64,000 bases of DNA from an uncultured Chitinophaga sp. (GCF_902168175.1 NZ_CABHOU010000095.1:186001-250000), one strand, 5' to 3'; positions 38,714 to 49,519 are shown, counted from the stretch's first letter. Made by a program: numbers and translations. Notes: a model not told the origin generated them from the letters alone.

Positions 38714-40315
38714 ATGATAAAAACATTGCCCATGAAGTATTGGCAGGGAACAATCATCCTGTTGCTGACGATGAACAACGTATTTGCCCAGGAAAATTCG
38801 CCGGTGATTATGCCTTATAATTATACCAATATGCGGGAGCTATATCTCGATAAGGAAAACAGGCATACCGCGCTTAAAGGCATCTTATATGAAGATACAA
38901 CTGTATTCGACCGTGCCGGGAAAAGCTGGCTTTATCGAAAACTCTTCCACGAACATCTGGTCGAGGTGCGCCAACCCGACTTCAACGTTTTCATGGACCT
39001 CCACGCCGACCTTAACGTTGGCCGCACTAACGCAGGCGGCGGTAAAAACACCTGGCTCAACACCCGCGGCGCATCCATTCAGGGAAACATCGGTAAACAA
39101 CTTTACTTCGAAACTTACTTCTTCGAAAACCAGGGCGCATTCCCTGCCTATCTCGATACATTCATAAGAAAATACCGCGTTGTTCCGGGCCAGGGAGAAA
39201 TACGCAACTTCTCCGGAGGCAAAGCTTTTGACTATGCATATGTAAACGCCAAACTTTCTTACACCCCCAGCAAGTTTTTAAATTTAACCGCGGGGTATGG
39301 AAGCAATTCCATCGGCGATGGATATCGCTCATTAATTCTGTCGGATGTTCCGTTCAGCTACCCCTATTTAAAAGCAACAATTAACCTGGGCAATGTGCAG
39401 TATACATCTATGTGGGCACAGTTCCAGGATATGAAAAGCCTCTCTTTCCGTGAAGCGGAAACGGATGCCGGCTACTACAAAAAATGGGGCGTGTTCCACT
39501 TCCTCGACTGGAATATCAACAAGAAAATCACGGTCGGCCTCTTCGACGCGGTCATGTGGAGCGACTATGATACCACCTCTAAACGCAAACGCGGCTTCGA
39601 CTGGACGTACATGAACCCGATCATCTTCCTGAGACCCGCCGAATTCTCCGTAGGCTCGTCTGACAACGCCATGATAGGCCTCAACGTAAAATATAAAGTC
39701 CTGCCCAAACTCACCACCTACGGCCAGTTCATGCTCGACGAGTTCAAACTGAGTGAGTTCTTTGGCGGCGAAGGCTGGTGGGCTAACAAATGGGCCATGC
39801 AGCTCGGCTTCCGCTCATTTGATCTTTTCAAAGTAAAACAACTCGACCTGCAGGGAGAATACAATGTAGTAAGACCTTACACTTACTCGTTCCGTAACTC
39901 CTTCGCTAACTACGCTCACTATAACCAATCCCTCGCCCACCCACTAGGCGCCAACTTCCAGGAAGTACTGGGCATAGCGTCGTATACCTACAAACGCTGG
40001 TACCTGAGGGGCCAGTTAACGTACGCTAACTACGGGCTCGATCCGGATGAGGCGACTAACTACGGGAAAGACATCGTGTTAAAAGACTACACCACCAGGG
40101 CACAGGAGTATGGTAACAAAATCGGGCAGGGTATTAAAACAGATCTCATTTACCTAACCGGCTCCCTCGCCTACGTCCTCAACCCAAAATATAACCTCCG
40201 CCTCGAGGCTTCGGTTACCGGCCGCAGGCAAAAGAACGAATTAGGCACCACCGGCGAAACCATGTTCCAGTTCGGCCTCCGCACCACCTTCCGCCAGTTT
40301 TACTACGATTTCTAA
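38714..40315 (+). CDS. outer-membrane beta-barrel, Wzi/RemB-like
   Basis: Signal peptide, alternating aromatic beta-strand pattern, C-terminal aromatic residue (RQFYYDF); end of EPS locus. Confidence 0.7.
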   Translation: MIKTLPMKYWQGTIILLLTMNNVFAQENSPVIMPYNYTNMRELYLDKENRHTALKGILYEDTTVFDRAGKSWLYRKLFHEHLVEVRQPDFNVFMDLHADLNVGRTNAGGGKNTWLNTRGASIQGNIGKQLYFETYFFENQGAFPAYLDTFIRKYRVVPGQGEIRNFSGGKAFDYAYVNAKLSYTPSKFLNLTAGYGSNSIGDGYRSLILSDVPFSYPYLKATINLGNVQYTSMWAQFQDMKSLSFREAETDAGYYKKWGVFHFLDWNINKKITVGLFDAVMWSDYDTTSKRKRGFDWTYMNPIIFLRPAEFSVGSSDNAMIGLNVKYKVLPKLTTYGQFMLDEFKLSEFFGGEGWWANKWAMQLGFRSFDLFKVKQLDLQGEYNVVRPYTYSFRNSFANYAHYNQSLAHPLGANFQEVLGIASYTYKRWYLRGQLTYANYGLDPDEATNYGKDIVLKDYTTRAQEYGNKIGQGIKTDLIYLTGSLAYVLNPKYNLRLEASVTGRRQKNELGTTGETMFQFGLRTTFRQFYYDF

Positions 40316-40338
40316 TGTTGGCAAGCATATAATAAAGG

Positions 40339-40366
40339 AAAAAGCCTCGCTCCGGCGGGGCTTTTT
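40339..40366 (+). terminator. intrinsic terminator
   Basis: AAAAAGCCTCGCtccgGCGGGGCTTTTT. Confidence 0.8.
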
Positions 40367-40545
40367 CACGCCCCCCTCCCACAAACGTGTCATTCTGACA
40401 CACCCAACTCATCCATCAAAAGGCCATCCACAACAATAAACTGCGTTATTATAGCAAAAAAATTATCCCCCTAAAGTGGTTGTTGCAACACCAAAAACTT
40501 TCTTACCTTACATATGTCGAGTCAATCAATTTAAATCTAGAGCAA

Positions 40546-40641
40546 ATGCACAACTTTCTGAGTCATCTATTAGCCATGACTACAGTTACCGCATTCTTCG
40601 CCGCGTTCCGGTGGCTTACAATGGGTAAAAAGCACGGCTAA
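40546..40641 (+). CDS. candidate small hydrophobic peptide, 31 aa
   Basis: MHNFLSHLLAMTTVTAFFAAFRWLTMGKKHG; single TM-like stretch with basic tail; upstream TTG-N18-TACCTTAC resembles a promoter. Confidence 0.3.
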   Translation: MHNFLSHLLAMTTVTAFFAAFRWLTMGKKHG

Positions 40642-40857
40642 CTTAACGAAACAGTGAAACTTTAATCACCTAACCAACGAAACTGTAAGCAATCTGCACG
40701 GCACCAACCGGCACCCACGTTTAAATGGCTCCCCCGTCCGCTTGCCAGCGCGGGCCACCATCTAATGTGTTCAAATTTGTTTCGATCTACGTGTAGCTAT
40801 ACGGCATCCCGCAAGCTTGCCAGCTGAGGTCCCATATAATGCACTGGATCAAAAACC

Positions 40858-40884
40858 AAAAGCCCCGGCATGTGCCGGGGCTTT
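40858..40884. terminator. palindromic terminator
   Basis: AAAGCCCCGGCA-TG-TGCCGGGGCTTT. Confidence 0.7.
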
Positions 40885-41264
40885 CTATCTGGATTAAGGG
40901 GAGACAAACAAAAGAAACCGCATGGATTAAGGCCGGGCATTCGTCCCGCAAATGGGAACTACTGTGCATCCTCCTTACCCTGTCGCGGCTTGTCAATATC
41001 ACATGGGAGTATACACGAGATCTTATTGCATTTGTCGATCCTGTATAAATTTCCAGTCTGTTATATAATTATGATTATTTGAAATGTTTGGATGATGGCA
41101 ATAGTGTCTACACTGTCAATGTCGCTGTGCCGGTGCTGTCAGATCAATAGGATTCATCATTTTCTATAATGAATATACGAAATAATATTTGGAAACCATA
41201 TAAGAAAATTGCCGTTTTTCCGTTTGCCCTACCCTAAATTGCCGGATATCCTTAACTTCGCCGC

Positions 41265-43163
41265 ATGCATTATGTTACTGTAGAAGGTTTGACTAAATCT
41301 TACGGAGAAGCGCCTTTATTCGAGAATATTTCATTTCATATTGAAGAGGGAGATAAAATTGCGCTCGTTGCCCTTAACGGTAGCGGCAAATCTACCCTGC
41401 TTCGCATACTCAGCGGTACGGAAGTTCCTGACTCTGGCAAAGTGTGGATCCACAAAGGTGTAACAGTGGTAATGCTGGAGCAAACGCACGACTTCGATAT
41501 GAACAAAACGGTAATTGAGAATATCTTCAATTATAATCACCCCATTATCAACGCTATCCGTGAATACGAGTTGCTGACAGATGAGGATGCTGAGCCGGAT
41601 ATGGACAAACTGACCGACGCCATCGCAAAAATGGATGATCTCAACGCCTGGCACTTCGATGCTAAAGTGAAACAGATCCTCGGTAAGCTTAATATTCATC
41701 ACCTCGACCAAAAAATCGGAACGCTTTCGGGCGGTCAGCAGAAACGTGTGGCCCTGGCCAAAGTGCTGATCGACATCGGTTTCGAACATAAGCATACGCT
41801 GCTGATCATGGACGAACCGACCAACCACCTTGATGTATCGATGATCGAGTGGCTGGAAAATTACATGGACCAGGAAAAGGTGACCCTGCTGCTCGTAACG
41901 CACGACCGCTACTTCCTGGACAGTGTTTGTAACGAAATTATGGAGCTGGATAACCAGCAACTCTATATCTACAAAGGCAATTACGAAAACTACCTGGAGA
42001 AAAAGGCCGCCCGTGAGGAATCGGACAAGGCCAGCACCGAGAAGGCACGGAACACGTACCGTAAGGAACTGGAGTGGATGCGTAAGCAGCCGAAGGCCCG
42101 TACCACCAAGTCGAAGTCCCGCCAGGACGCCTTTTACGAAGTGGAGAAAAGGGCATCGGCACGCCTGGAACAGCAACAGCTTGAACTGAACGTGAAGATG
42201 ACGCGCCTCGGTGGCAAGATCATCGAAATGAAGAAGGTGTATAAGTCTTACGGCGAAAAAGTGATACTCAAAGGCTTTGACTATACCTTTAAAAAGGGCG
42301 AACGCGTTGGTGTGGTAGGTAAAAACGGGGTCGGCAAATCGACTTTCGTGAATATGCTGCTGGGCAGCGAGCAGGCCGATTCGGGCAAGATCAACGTGGG
42401 CGAAACCATCGTTTTTGGCAACTACTCGCAGGAGGGGCTGCAGGTTAAGGAAGATATGCGTATCATCGAGTTCGTGAAAAACATCGCCGAACACTTTCCG
42501 CTGGCCGATGGCACAAAGGTGAGCGCAGCGCAGTTCCTGCAACTGTTCCTGTTCCCGCCTGAAAAACAATACACCTTTATCTCGAAGTTGAGCGGTGGCG
42601 AGCGCCGTCGTTTGCACCTGCTGTCGATCTTGTTCCGCAACCCGAACTTCCTGGTACTTGATGAGCCCACGAACGATCTCGATCTCCCTACGCTGAGCAT
42701 ATTGGAGGATTTTCTGCTCAACTACCAGGGTTGTATCCTGATCGTAAGCCACGACCGTTACTTTATGGATAAACTGGTGGACCACCTGTTTGTATTTGAA
42801 GGTGACGGCGAAATCCGCGACTTCCCGGGTAATTACAGCCTTTACCGTGAGTGGGAAAAGGACCAGGAAAAGATAAAGTCTGAACCTAAAAGAGTAGAGC
42901 AGGCACCTGAAAAGCCTGTTGAAGTAATTGTTCCGGAAGTGAAGGGCCGCAAAATGTCTTTCAAAGAGAAACGTGAAATGGAACTACTGGAAAAGGATAT
43001 GGCCAATCTCGAGGTGGAGAAGAAAAAGCTGGAAGATCAGATGGCCGCCGGTAACATGGGCTACGACGAATTGCAGGCTGCTGCCGGCCGCATAGGCACC
43101 ATCATACAACAGCTCGACGAGAAAGGCCTTCGTTGGCTGGACCTCAGCGAAATGGAATCATAA
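41265..43163 (+). CDS. ABC-F family ATPase (Uup/EttA-like)
   Basis: Two ABC cassettes (GSGKST, LSGGQQKRVALAK, GVGKSTF, LSGGERRRLHLL), linker and C-terminal coiled coil; no TM. Confidence 0.93.
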   Translation: MHYVTVEGLTKSYGEAPLFENISFHIEEGDKIALVALNGSGKSTLLRILSGTEVPDSGKVWIHKGVTVVMLEQTHDFDMNKTVIENIFNYNHPIINAIREYELLTDEDAEPDMDKLTDAIAKMDDLNAWHFDAKVKQILGKLNIHHLDQKIGTLSGGQQKRVALAKVLIDIGFEHKHTLLIMDEPTNHLDVSMIEWLENYMDQEKVTLLLVTHDRYFLDSVCNEIMELDNQQLYIYKGNYENYLEKKAAREESDKASTEKARNTYRKELEWMRKQPKARTTKSKSRQDAFYEVEKRASARLEQQQLELNVKMTRLGGKIIEMKKVYKSYGEKVILKGFDYTFKKGERVGVVGKNGVGKSTFVNMLLGSEQADSGKINVGETIVFGNYSQEGLQVKEDMRIIEFVKNIAEHFPLADGTKVSAAQFLQLFLFPPEKQYTFISKLSGGERRRLHLLSILFRNPNFLVLDEPTNDLDLPTLSILEDFLLNYQGCILIVSHDRYFMDKLVDHLFVFEGDGEIRDFPGNYSLYREWEKDQEKIKSEPKRVEQAPEKPVEVIVPEVKGRKMSFKEKREMELLEKDMANLEVEKKKLEDQMAAGNMGYDELQAAAGRIGTIIQQLDEKGLRWLDLSEMES

Positions 43164-43178
43164 ATCATAAGCTATTGA

Positions 43179-43206
43179 GGGCGGCGGTGTATACGTCGCC
43201 CTTTAT
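43179..43206 (+). terminator. intrinsic terminator
   Basis: GGGCGGC...GTCGCCCTTT (one G-T or G-C imperfection). Confidence 0.6.
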
Positions 43207-43515
43207 ATTTAAATAATCAGGTAACGGGCGATGGAACACCTATCAGCCGCCGTTGTGTCACTCCCTTCAGCGGCAGTAACAACATTGGGCAACGTTCCGT
43301 TCTTCCATCGCTTGTGGTATTTACACCGCAACGGAAATCTAAAGGAACAACTACATCTGCGGTGTTTGCCTGTCGCAAACGCACCCGCGAGCGTAAAACA
43401 TGTCTTACGATCTGCTCCCCTTACTTTTACATAGCCTAACCCTCCCCACTCAACCGAAATATCTTCCTTTTCTCCGCTTTTTTTCTAGCTTTAGCCACCT
43501 AACCAAAATCCGTTT

Positions 43516-44634
43516 ATGAGCCAACAACGCTTTCTATCCTTAGATGTATTCCGCGGTTTAACGGTTGCCTGTATGATATTGGTGAACAACCCGGGCAGCT
43601 GGCAATTTATTTACCCGCCATTGGGGCACGCCCATTGGCACGGCTGGACGCCTACCGACATGGTGTTCCCGTTTTTCCTGTTTGCTGTTGGTAATGCGAT
43701 GAGTTTCGCACTTAAAAAGTATGAAGCGCTCGGTAACGCGGCGGTGCTGCAAAAGATATTCAAACGCACCTTCCTCATATTTATCATCGGACTGTTGCTG
43801 AACTGGTTCCCTTTTGTTCGCTGGGACGGCGACAACCTGGTATTTAAGTCGCTCTCGAACCTGCGTATACTCGGCGTGCTGCAGCGTATTGCGCTTTGTT
43901 ATGGCATAGCTGCCCTGCTTATCCATTACCTTAAACCTAAAGGGGCGTTAATTGCCGCAGTGGTACTGCTGTTCGGCTACTGGGGCATACTGCTGGCCTT
44001 TGGCCAGGGCGACCCTTACAGCCTGGAAGGTAATGCAGGGCTGTTCATCGATAAGGCGATTCTTACCGAAAATCACATGTACCGTGGCGAAGGCGTTCCG
44101 TTTGATCCGGAAGGCCTGCTCAGCACGATGACCGCCATCGTAAACGTGATATTCGGCTACCTGGCCGGCGATTACATTCAGCGTAAAGGCAAAACCAATG
44201 CTACCGTACTCCGCCTGGCAGCGGTCGGTGCAGGATTAATCGCACTCGCATATCTCTGGAACATCTGGTTCCCCATCAACAAAAAAATATGGACCAGCTC
44301 TTATGTGCTGCTTTCTGTGGGCCTCGCGCTTATCTTAATAGCCATACTCATAAATCTTATAGAGATCCAGAACTGGCGTAAAGGCTGGAGCTTTTTCGAA
44401 GTATTCGGTAAAAACCCGCTGTTCATATTCGTGATGTCGGGTGTACTGGTAAAGGTGTATGGGTTGATACGGCCTGCGCCTGGCAAAAACTTCTATGGCT
44501 GGTTGTATGAAACGGTGTTTCAGCCGCTGGCAGGTAATATGAACGGCTCGTTATTATTCGCCATTTTCCACGTGCTGCTGTTTTGGTTATTAGGTTGGTG
44601 GATGGATAAAAAGAAGATTTATATTAAAGTGTAG
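43516..44634 (+). CDS. heparan-alpha-glucosaminide N-acetyltransferase-like / DUF5009 membrane acyltransferase
   Basis: RFLSLDVFRGLTVACMILVNNPGSW, GWTPTDMVFPFFLFAVG; multi-TM. Confidence 0.88.
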   Translation: MSQQRFLSLDVFRGLTVACMILVNNPGSWQFIYPPLGHAHWHGWTPTDMVFPFFLFAVGNAMSFALKKYEALGNAAVLQKIFKRTFLIFIIGLLLNWFPFVRWDGDNLVFKSLSNLRILGVLQRIALCYGIAALLIHYLKPKGALIAAVVLLFGYWGILLAFGQGDPYSLEGNAGLFIDKAILTENHMYRGEGVPFDPEGLLSTMTAIVNVIFGYLAGDYIQRKGKTNATVLRLAAVGAGLIALAYLWNIWFPINKKIWTSSYVLLSVGLALILIAILINLIEIQNWRKGWSFFEVFGKNPLFIFVMSGVLVKVYGLIRPAPGKNFYGWLYETVFQPLAGNMNGSLLFAIFHVLLFWLLGWWMDKKKIYIKV

Positions 44635-44647
44635 TTTTTTATAATGA

Positions 44648-44679
44648 GAGCCGGGCAACAACGCCGGCTCTTTCTTTTT
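44648..44679 (+). terminator. intrinsic terminator
   Basis: GAGCCGG..CCGGCTC followed by TTTCTTTTT. Confidence 0.75.
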
Positions 44680-44903
44680 GATTAATAATCAACCATTTAC
44701 AGAATTCCTTCCCTTTGTTAGCTAACATGAAAGTGCTACTCCGGATAGCGTATGTTTATGTAATTTCGCCCCGTTGTTTTTTACCCATTCCAATGAAGAA
44801 ACCACCGCGATGAATGTTCGCAGAGAATTAGTTTAATTAACCGGTTGCCCAATGGCCTATACCTCCATTACCGTATACCCGCTACCCGCCGGCAACCAAA
44901 TTT

Positions 44904-47900
44904 ATGTGCATGAATAGAATTTTTACCCTTGTCCTGGTATTGTTAACCAGTTTTTCCGGCCTGCGCGCTCAGAACCCGTGGGACACCACCGCTTTTAACA
45001 TTGTAGTAATGGGCAGTTCTACTGCCTGGGGAAAGGGTGCTTCGGTGCAGGATAGCGCCTGGGTGTTCATATATTCCAGGTATGTAAAAGGCCTGCAGAG
45101 TAAAACTGCTGTTTACAACATTGCGCAGGCGGGTACCACCACCTACGATGCTAACCCCAGCTGGTTCAACGAGCCGGGTAAACCCCGGGGCGATGCTTCC
45201 ATGAACATCACAAGGGCGCTTAGTTACAAGCCGGATGGTATCATTATCAGCTTCCCCAACAATGATGCTGCGCAGGGTATTCCGCTGGACGAACAAAAAG
45301 CGAACTTCAACCGTATAGTGGCGGCGGCCGACTCACTGAACATTATGGTGTGGATATGTTTGCCGCAACCGCGTAACGCCGACGCTACTTTCCGTAATAA
45401 CCTCTTACAGCTGCGCGACTGGATGCTCACCCGTTTCCCGTCGAAAACGATCGACTTCTGGACTCCACTCGCCGATGAAAATGGCCGGATAAAAACGATT
45501 TACTCCAGCGGCGATGGAACGGAGAATGATGGTATTCACGTAAACAATGCGGCGCACCGGGTGCTTTACCAGGAAGTATTGAAGGCCAACCTGCTCGACT
45601 CGCTGTATAACAGTATGGTAAGGCTCGTACAACTCACGGCCACTCCTATGCCCAGCAGGAACCGCATTACTTTCCAGACGCACACCGAACGTTCGCTCGC
45701 ACGGTTTAACCTCGAGCGTAGCATAAACAATGGGACCAGCTGGGATTCGGTAGGTGTTGCGCTGGCAAAGGGAGGTAAACCAGGTGTTTTTGAATATGCA
45801 ATAGACGACAATACGCCGCCTGCTTCTAAAGCTGCTTACAGATTAGTGGCTATAGATACCAGGGGCCGTAAATTTTATACTTATAACCGTGTTGAATTGG
45901 AAGCCGGGCAAGGCACTTTCGCTCTCGCTGCTTTCAGTGGCGCGGCGGTGAATAATACGGTACAGCTGAACTGGACGACGACCGCCGAAAACAATCTCGC
46001 CCGTTATGTGATTCAACACCAAAACGGACAAAACTGGGACTCGGTTGGTCAGAAGCCTGCAGCTGGCGCTTCGGCTTACAGCTTTGTACATGCCGGCACC
46101 AGCAATGTAATTGGTAATTACCGCCTCATGGGCAGAACGAACGCCGGTAATACGGTGTTTTCCGAATCGGTGTCGGTAAAGGCAGACAGTGCATACTGGA
46201 ACCCTTTCGCGCTGGCTTCATTTAAAGTGCTGAAGGTAAATGATAAGGCAGAACTGAGCTGGAGCACCACCGCTGAAATTAAGACCCTGAAATTTAACAT
46301 ACAACGCCTGAACGGTACAACCTGGACGACCATCGCTTCGGTAAATGCCTCCGGGAACAGTGCGGCTTTAAAGAACTATCAGTACGCAGATAACCTGCAA
46401 ACACAGGATGTATATTACCGGCTGGATATGGAAAGTGCACCAGGTGTGCATGTGATAAGCGGACAGGTGGTGTTGTTGTATAACTCGGACCCTTACGTGC
46501 TTTCCGCTTATACGGCGGCAGCGGATATGGATGTGGCACGGGTGAACTGGAGTACCACTTCAGAAAAGAACCTGAAAACAATTACGGTTGAAAAGAGCCT
46601 GGATTCCGCGCAGTGGACTGCCGTAAAAAAAGTAGCGGCCTGGGGTGCTTACCATCCTTACGAATTCCTGGATAGCAGCTATGCGCAGAACACGGTGTAC
46701 TATCGTCTGAATCTGGAAGATGGTAACAGTACACATTTTTATACGGAAGGAATTAAGGTAACACCAGATCCAATGTACGCGAAACCCTACTGGTTAGAAC
46801 AGTTTTACTATAGGGGGGGCGGTTACCTGCCGGCGGTAGAATGGATCACCCTCAGGGAAAAGGCATTGGTAAAAATTAATCTTGAGTGGTCGGCCGATTC
46901 ATCGAACTGGGAGCCAGTGGCAAATGGTTCGAGATGGGCCACTAACAATAATTCCTGGTCCGGCTATTCGGTAGAAGAGCCCGCGTTGTACAATAAAACC
47001 GTTTATTACAGGCTGGTGTTTGAAGACAGACTGGGACGCAAGTTCTACGAAGGGGGTGTTCATGCAGATCCATCCGTGGCAGAACACGTACTGGAAAGCT
47101 TTACCGGCGAAGGTGACTTTGGTAGCGTAAACTTAAAATGGAAAACTTCCAAAGAAGTAAACTCGAAACTTGTTGTGCTTCGCCGCAGTTCCGACAAACA
47201 AACCTGGCCGGCCATCAGCTACCAGACTGCGGTAAATAACATAAACGGGAAAGAATATACTTACAAAGATGCTAACGTTCCGCAAACACCATTCTACTAT
47301 CGTGTAGGCATTGAGGGGACCAACGGCCGTACCACTTACTATTTACCAGACATCCTGGTACACCCCGACTCCCTGTACGCCAAACCCTACCGCATAGCGA
47401 GCATCACCGGCACACAGAATGCGAACCAGCAAACTATTGCAGTAAAAACATCTGTAGAGAAAAAGACGGTTAGGATGTTTGTAGACAGAAGTAACGACGG
47501 CACGAACTGGGCTTTTGGCGTTGATACCCTGCAAGCAGGTACCAGTGCGAATGGCAGACTGTATACTAAAACATACACTTACAACATATCCACTACAACC
47601 AACGCAGTGCATTATCGCGTGCGTTTTGTAGATAGCCTTAACCGTTATTTCACCGCTACCGAAACGGTAAGGATCGCTGCAGATAGTAACTACGCCAATC
47701 CATTCCGCCTGGCAACGTTCACCGCAACAAGGCAGGCCACCAAACAAAGCCTTGCCTGGTCTACCGCCAAAGAATGGAATACGCGCAACTTCCGCATCGA
47801 ACGCAGGGTAAGCTCCGGCGCCTGGACGGTCATCGATTCCGTGGCTGCAGCGGGCATGTCGACCGTAGTGAAAACATACAGCTTTGACGATACAGCTTAC

Positions 47901-49460
47901 ACTCACCTCGATCATAGTTACCGCCTGGTAATGAATGATACTTACGGCCGTTCCTTTACGAGCCCGATAGCATCACAGCCCCTGGATACCAACTATACCA
48001 CGCCGGTTCGCTACGGCCCTTATTCCGTTAAACGCGAACTCGATAAACAGGCCATTACCTGGACGACCAATAAAGAGTGGAGGCTAAAACAGTTCCGCAT
48101 TATCCGTATGGAAGGTAGTGTGAATGTAAGGATAGACAGTGTGCCGGCTACAGGCGCAGGTACCTACAATTTCATCGATACCGCTTACAAGGAAAAAGAA
48201 ACCTACTATAAAGTAGAAGCGCGTGATGATTTCGGACGCTCTTTTATTACAAATGAAATGTTTGTACGGATTGACAGTAACTACAATACGCCGGTAAGGT
48301 GGGCTTCTGTAGGCGGCGAAAGAGCGGCTACCGGGCAGGTGATCAACTGGGCTACAACTAAGGAATTCCGGTCTGAACAGTTTGCCGTTCAGCGTAAAGA
48401 TGCAGCCGGTAACTGGATACAGGCGGGTGTTGTAAACGCTGCAGGACTAGCTATGACCGGTAAAACTTATTCCTTTACCGATACTCCTTTCGTACAGGCA
48501 GCCATTAGCTACCGCCTCCAGCTCACCGATCTTTCCGGTCGGGTGTTTAACAGCCAGGAGTACCGGTTTGCGGCAGATACTAACTATACCAAACCTTTCG
48601 GTATAAATGCGTTTACAGTTGCGCAGAAAAAAGATCAGCAGGTTATTTCATGGAGTACTTATAAAGAATTCAATATCGAAAGTTTTGAAGTACAACGTCA
48701 GCTTGTGTCCGCGTCGAATGGTCGCGAGATGGAGGTGAGTTGGGAAGTAATAGCGACCGTGCCTGCTAAAGGCGGCTCTTCTTCTTATGTATATACCGAC
48801 ATGCAAACGCAGGACAAACAAGTGGCCTACCGCGTAGTAGCCATCGATAAACTGGGCCGTCCTTTTAACAGTCCGGGCGTAACGCTCACGCCTGATCTTA
48901 GCTACCGCAACGCCTTTAACCTGAAAGGAGGCCTGTCCGTAGCACGCCAGAACGAAAAACGCCTGCTGCAATGGACTACCGCTACCGAAAACGGTTCCCT
49001 GCGTTTCGTGATAGAACGTAGCACCGATTCTGTACAATGGAACAGGATAGACAGTATCCTGGCGAAAGGTACTTCCGATGCAGACCAGGTGTACAGCTTC
49101 ACCGACAGTTACAATACCCAGACTGTATGGGTGTACTACAGACTGGTAATGGTAGATAACAAAGGCGAACGTAAGATCAGTAACGCCGTTAAAACGGTAG
49201 CACTCATTACTGCTAACCCTGATGGCCCGCAGCAGCCCGCCGGTAAGGTATTTGCTTACCCCAACCCGGTAACATCGCATGTAAAGATCGCCGGCTTCGC
49301 CAATGCGGTGGATGCGGAGATTTATAACAGTAAAGGTATAAGAGTGTACCAGAACATGCAGTACAACGGCGAAGCAATTCACACTTCAGCATGGCCTGCA
49401 GGTCTATACTTCATCATCCTCGAAAAAGGCAAATACAGGCTTAGTCTTATTAAGATGTAG
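44904..49460 (+). CDS. SGNH-hydrolase domain protein with 12 repeated beta-sandwich-like modules and T9SS type A sorting domain
   Basis: NIVVMGSSTAWGKG, FPNNDAAQG, DGIHVNNAAH catalytic blocks; repeated W(S/T)T..E...F.I.R...W motif; C-terminal FAYPNPVTSHVKI...GLYFIILEKGKYRLSLIKM. Confidence 0.85.
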   Translation: MCMNRIFTLVLVLLTSFSGLRAQNPWDTTAFNIVVMGSSTAWGKGASVQDSAWVFIYSRYVKGLQSKTAVYNIAQAGTTTYDANPSWFNEPGKPRGDASMNITRALSYKPDGIIISFPNNDAAQGIPLDEQKANFNRIVAAADSLNIMVWICLPQPRNADATFRNNLLQLRDWMLTRFPSKTIDFWTPLADENGRIKTIYSSGDGTENDGIHVNNAAHRVLYQEVLKANLLDSLYNSMVRLVQLTATPMPSRNRITFQTHTERSLARFNLERSINNGTSWDSVGVALAKGGKPGVFEYAIDDNTPPASKAAYRLVAIDTRGRKFYTYNRVELEAGQGTFALAAFSGAAVNNTVQLNWTTTAENNLARYVIQHQNGQNWDSVGQKPAAGASAYSFVHAGTSNVIGNYRLMGRTNAGNTVFSESVSVKADSAYWNPFALASFKVLKVNDKAELSWSTTAEIKTLKFNIQRLNGTTWTTIASVNASGNSAALKNYQYADNLQTQDVYYRLDMESAPGVHVISGQVVLLYNSDPYVLSAYTAAADMDVARVNWSTTSEKNLKTITVEKSLDSAQWTAVKKVAAWGAYHPYEFLDSSYAQNTVYYRLNLEDGNSTHFYTEGIKVTPDPMYAKPYWLEQFYYRGGGYLPAVEWITLREKALVKINLEWSADSSNWEPVANGSRWATNNNSWSGYSVEEPALYNKTVYYRLVFEDRLGRKFYEGGVHADPSVAEHVLESFTGEGDFGSVNLKWKTSKEVNSKLVVLRRSSDKQTWPAISYQTAVNNINGKEYTYKDANVPQTPFYYRVGIEGTNGRTTYYLPDILVHPDSLYAKPYRIASITGTQNANQQTIAVKTSVEKKTVRMFVDRSNDGTNWAFGVDTLQAGTSANGRLYTKTYTYNISTTTNAVHYRVRFVDSLNRYFTATETVRIAADSNYANPFRLATFTATRQATKQSLAWSTAKEWNTRNFRIERRVSSGAWTVIDSVAAAGMSTVVKTYSFDDTAYTHLDHSYRLVMNDTYGRSFTSPIASQPLDTNYTTPVRYGPYSVKRELDKQAITWTTNKEWRLKQFRIIRMEGSVNVRIDSVPATGAGTYNFIDTAYKEKETYYKVEARDDFGRSFITNEMFVRIDSNYNTPVRWASVGGERAATGQVINWATTKEFRSEQFAVQRKDAAGNWIQAGVVNAAGLAMTGKTYSFTDTPFVQAAISYRLQLTDLSGRVFNSQEYRFAADTNYTKPFGINAFTVAQKKDQQVISWSTYKEFNIESFEVQRQLVSASNGREMEVSWEVIATVPAKGGSSSYVYTDMQTQDKQVAYRVVAIDKLGRPFNSPGVTLTPDLSYRNAFNLKGGLSVARQNEKRLLQWTTATENGSLRFVIERSTDSVQWNRIDSILAKGTSDADQVYSFTDSYNTQTVWVYYRLVMVDNKGERKISNAVKTVALITANPDGPQQPAGKVFAYPNPVTSHVKIAGFANAVDAEIYNSKGIRVYQNMQYNGEAIHTSAWPAGLYFIILEKGKYRLSLIKM
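45620..49230 (+). repeat. 12 tandem ~100-aa protein modules in the first SGNH protein
   Basis: Manual alignment on the W-[ST]-T-x-x-E and YYRL motifs. Confidence 0.75.
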
Positions 49461-49486
49461 GCAATAATATGGCAGTCATCTACACG

Positions 49487-49519
49487 GCCCGTTCAGTTTT
49501 ACCGCTGAACGGGCTTTTT
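49487..49519 (+). terminator. intrinsic terminator
   Basis: GCCCGTTCAG..CTGAACGGGC followed by TTTTT. Confidence 0.85.

Noticed and set aside
41056-41064. Another TGTTAT occurrence upstream of the ABC-F gene
   Set aside because: No paired ATAACA and no terminator follows; a 6-mer is expected by chance many times in 64 kb.
41331-42785. 484-aa ORF antisense to the ABC-F gene
   Set aside because: Shadow ORF opposite a clear coding frame; composition (many F/H/V/Q) typical of antisense reading, no recognisable domain.
43231-43434. 67-aa ORF between ABC-F and HGSNAT-like genes
   Set aside because: No recognisable motif, poor context, low-complexity reading.
46811-46820. G6 homopolymer in the first SGNH gene as phase-variation tract
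   Set aside because: Too short and not in a promoter or 5' coding position; no evidence of switching.
48648-49382. 244-aa and other antisense ORFs opposite the SGNH proteins and permease
   Set aside because: Opposite strongly supported genes, no domain signal.
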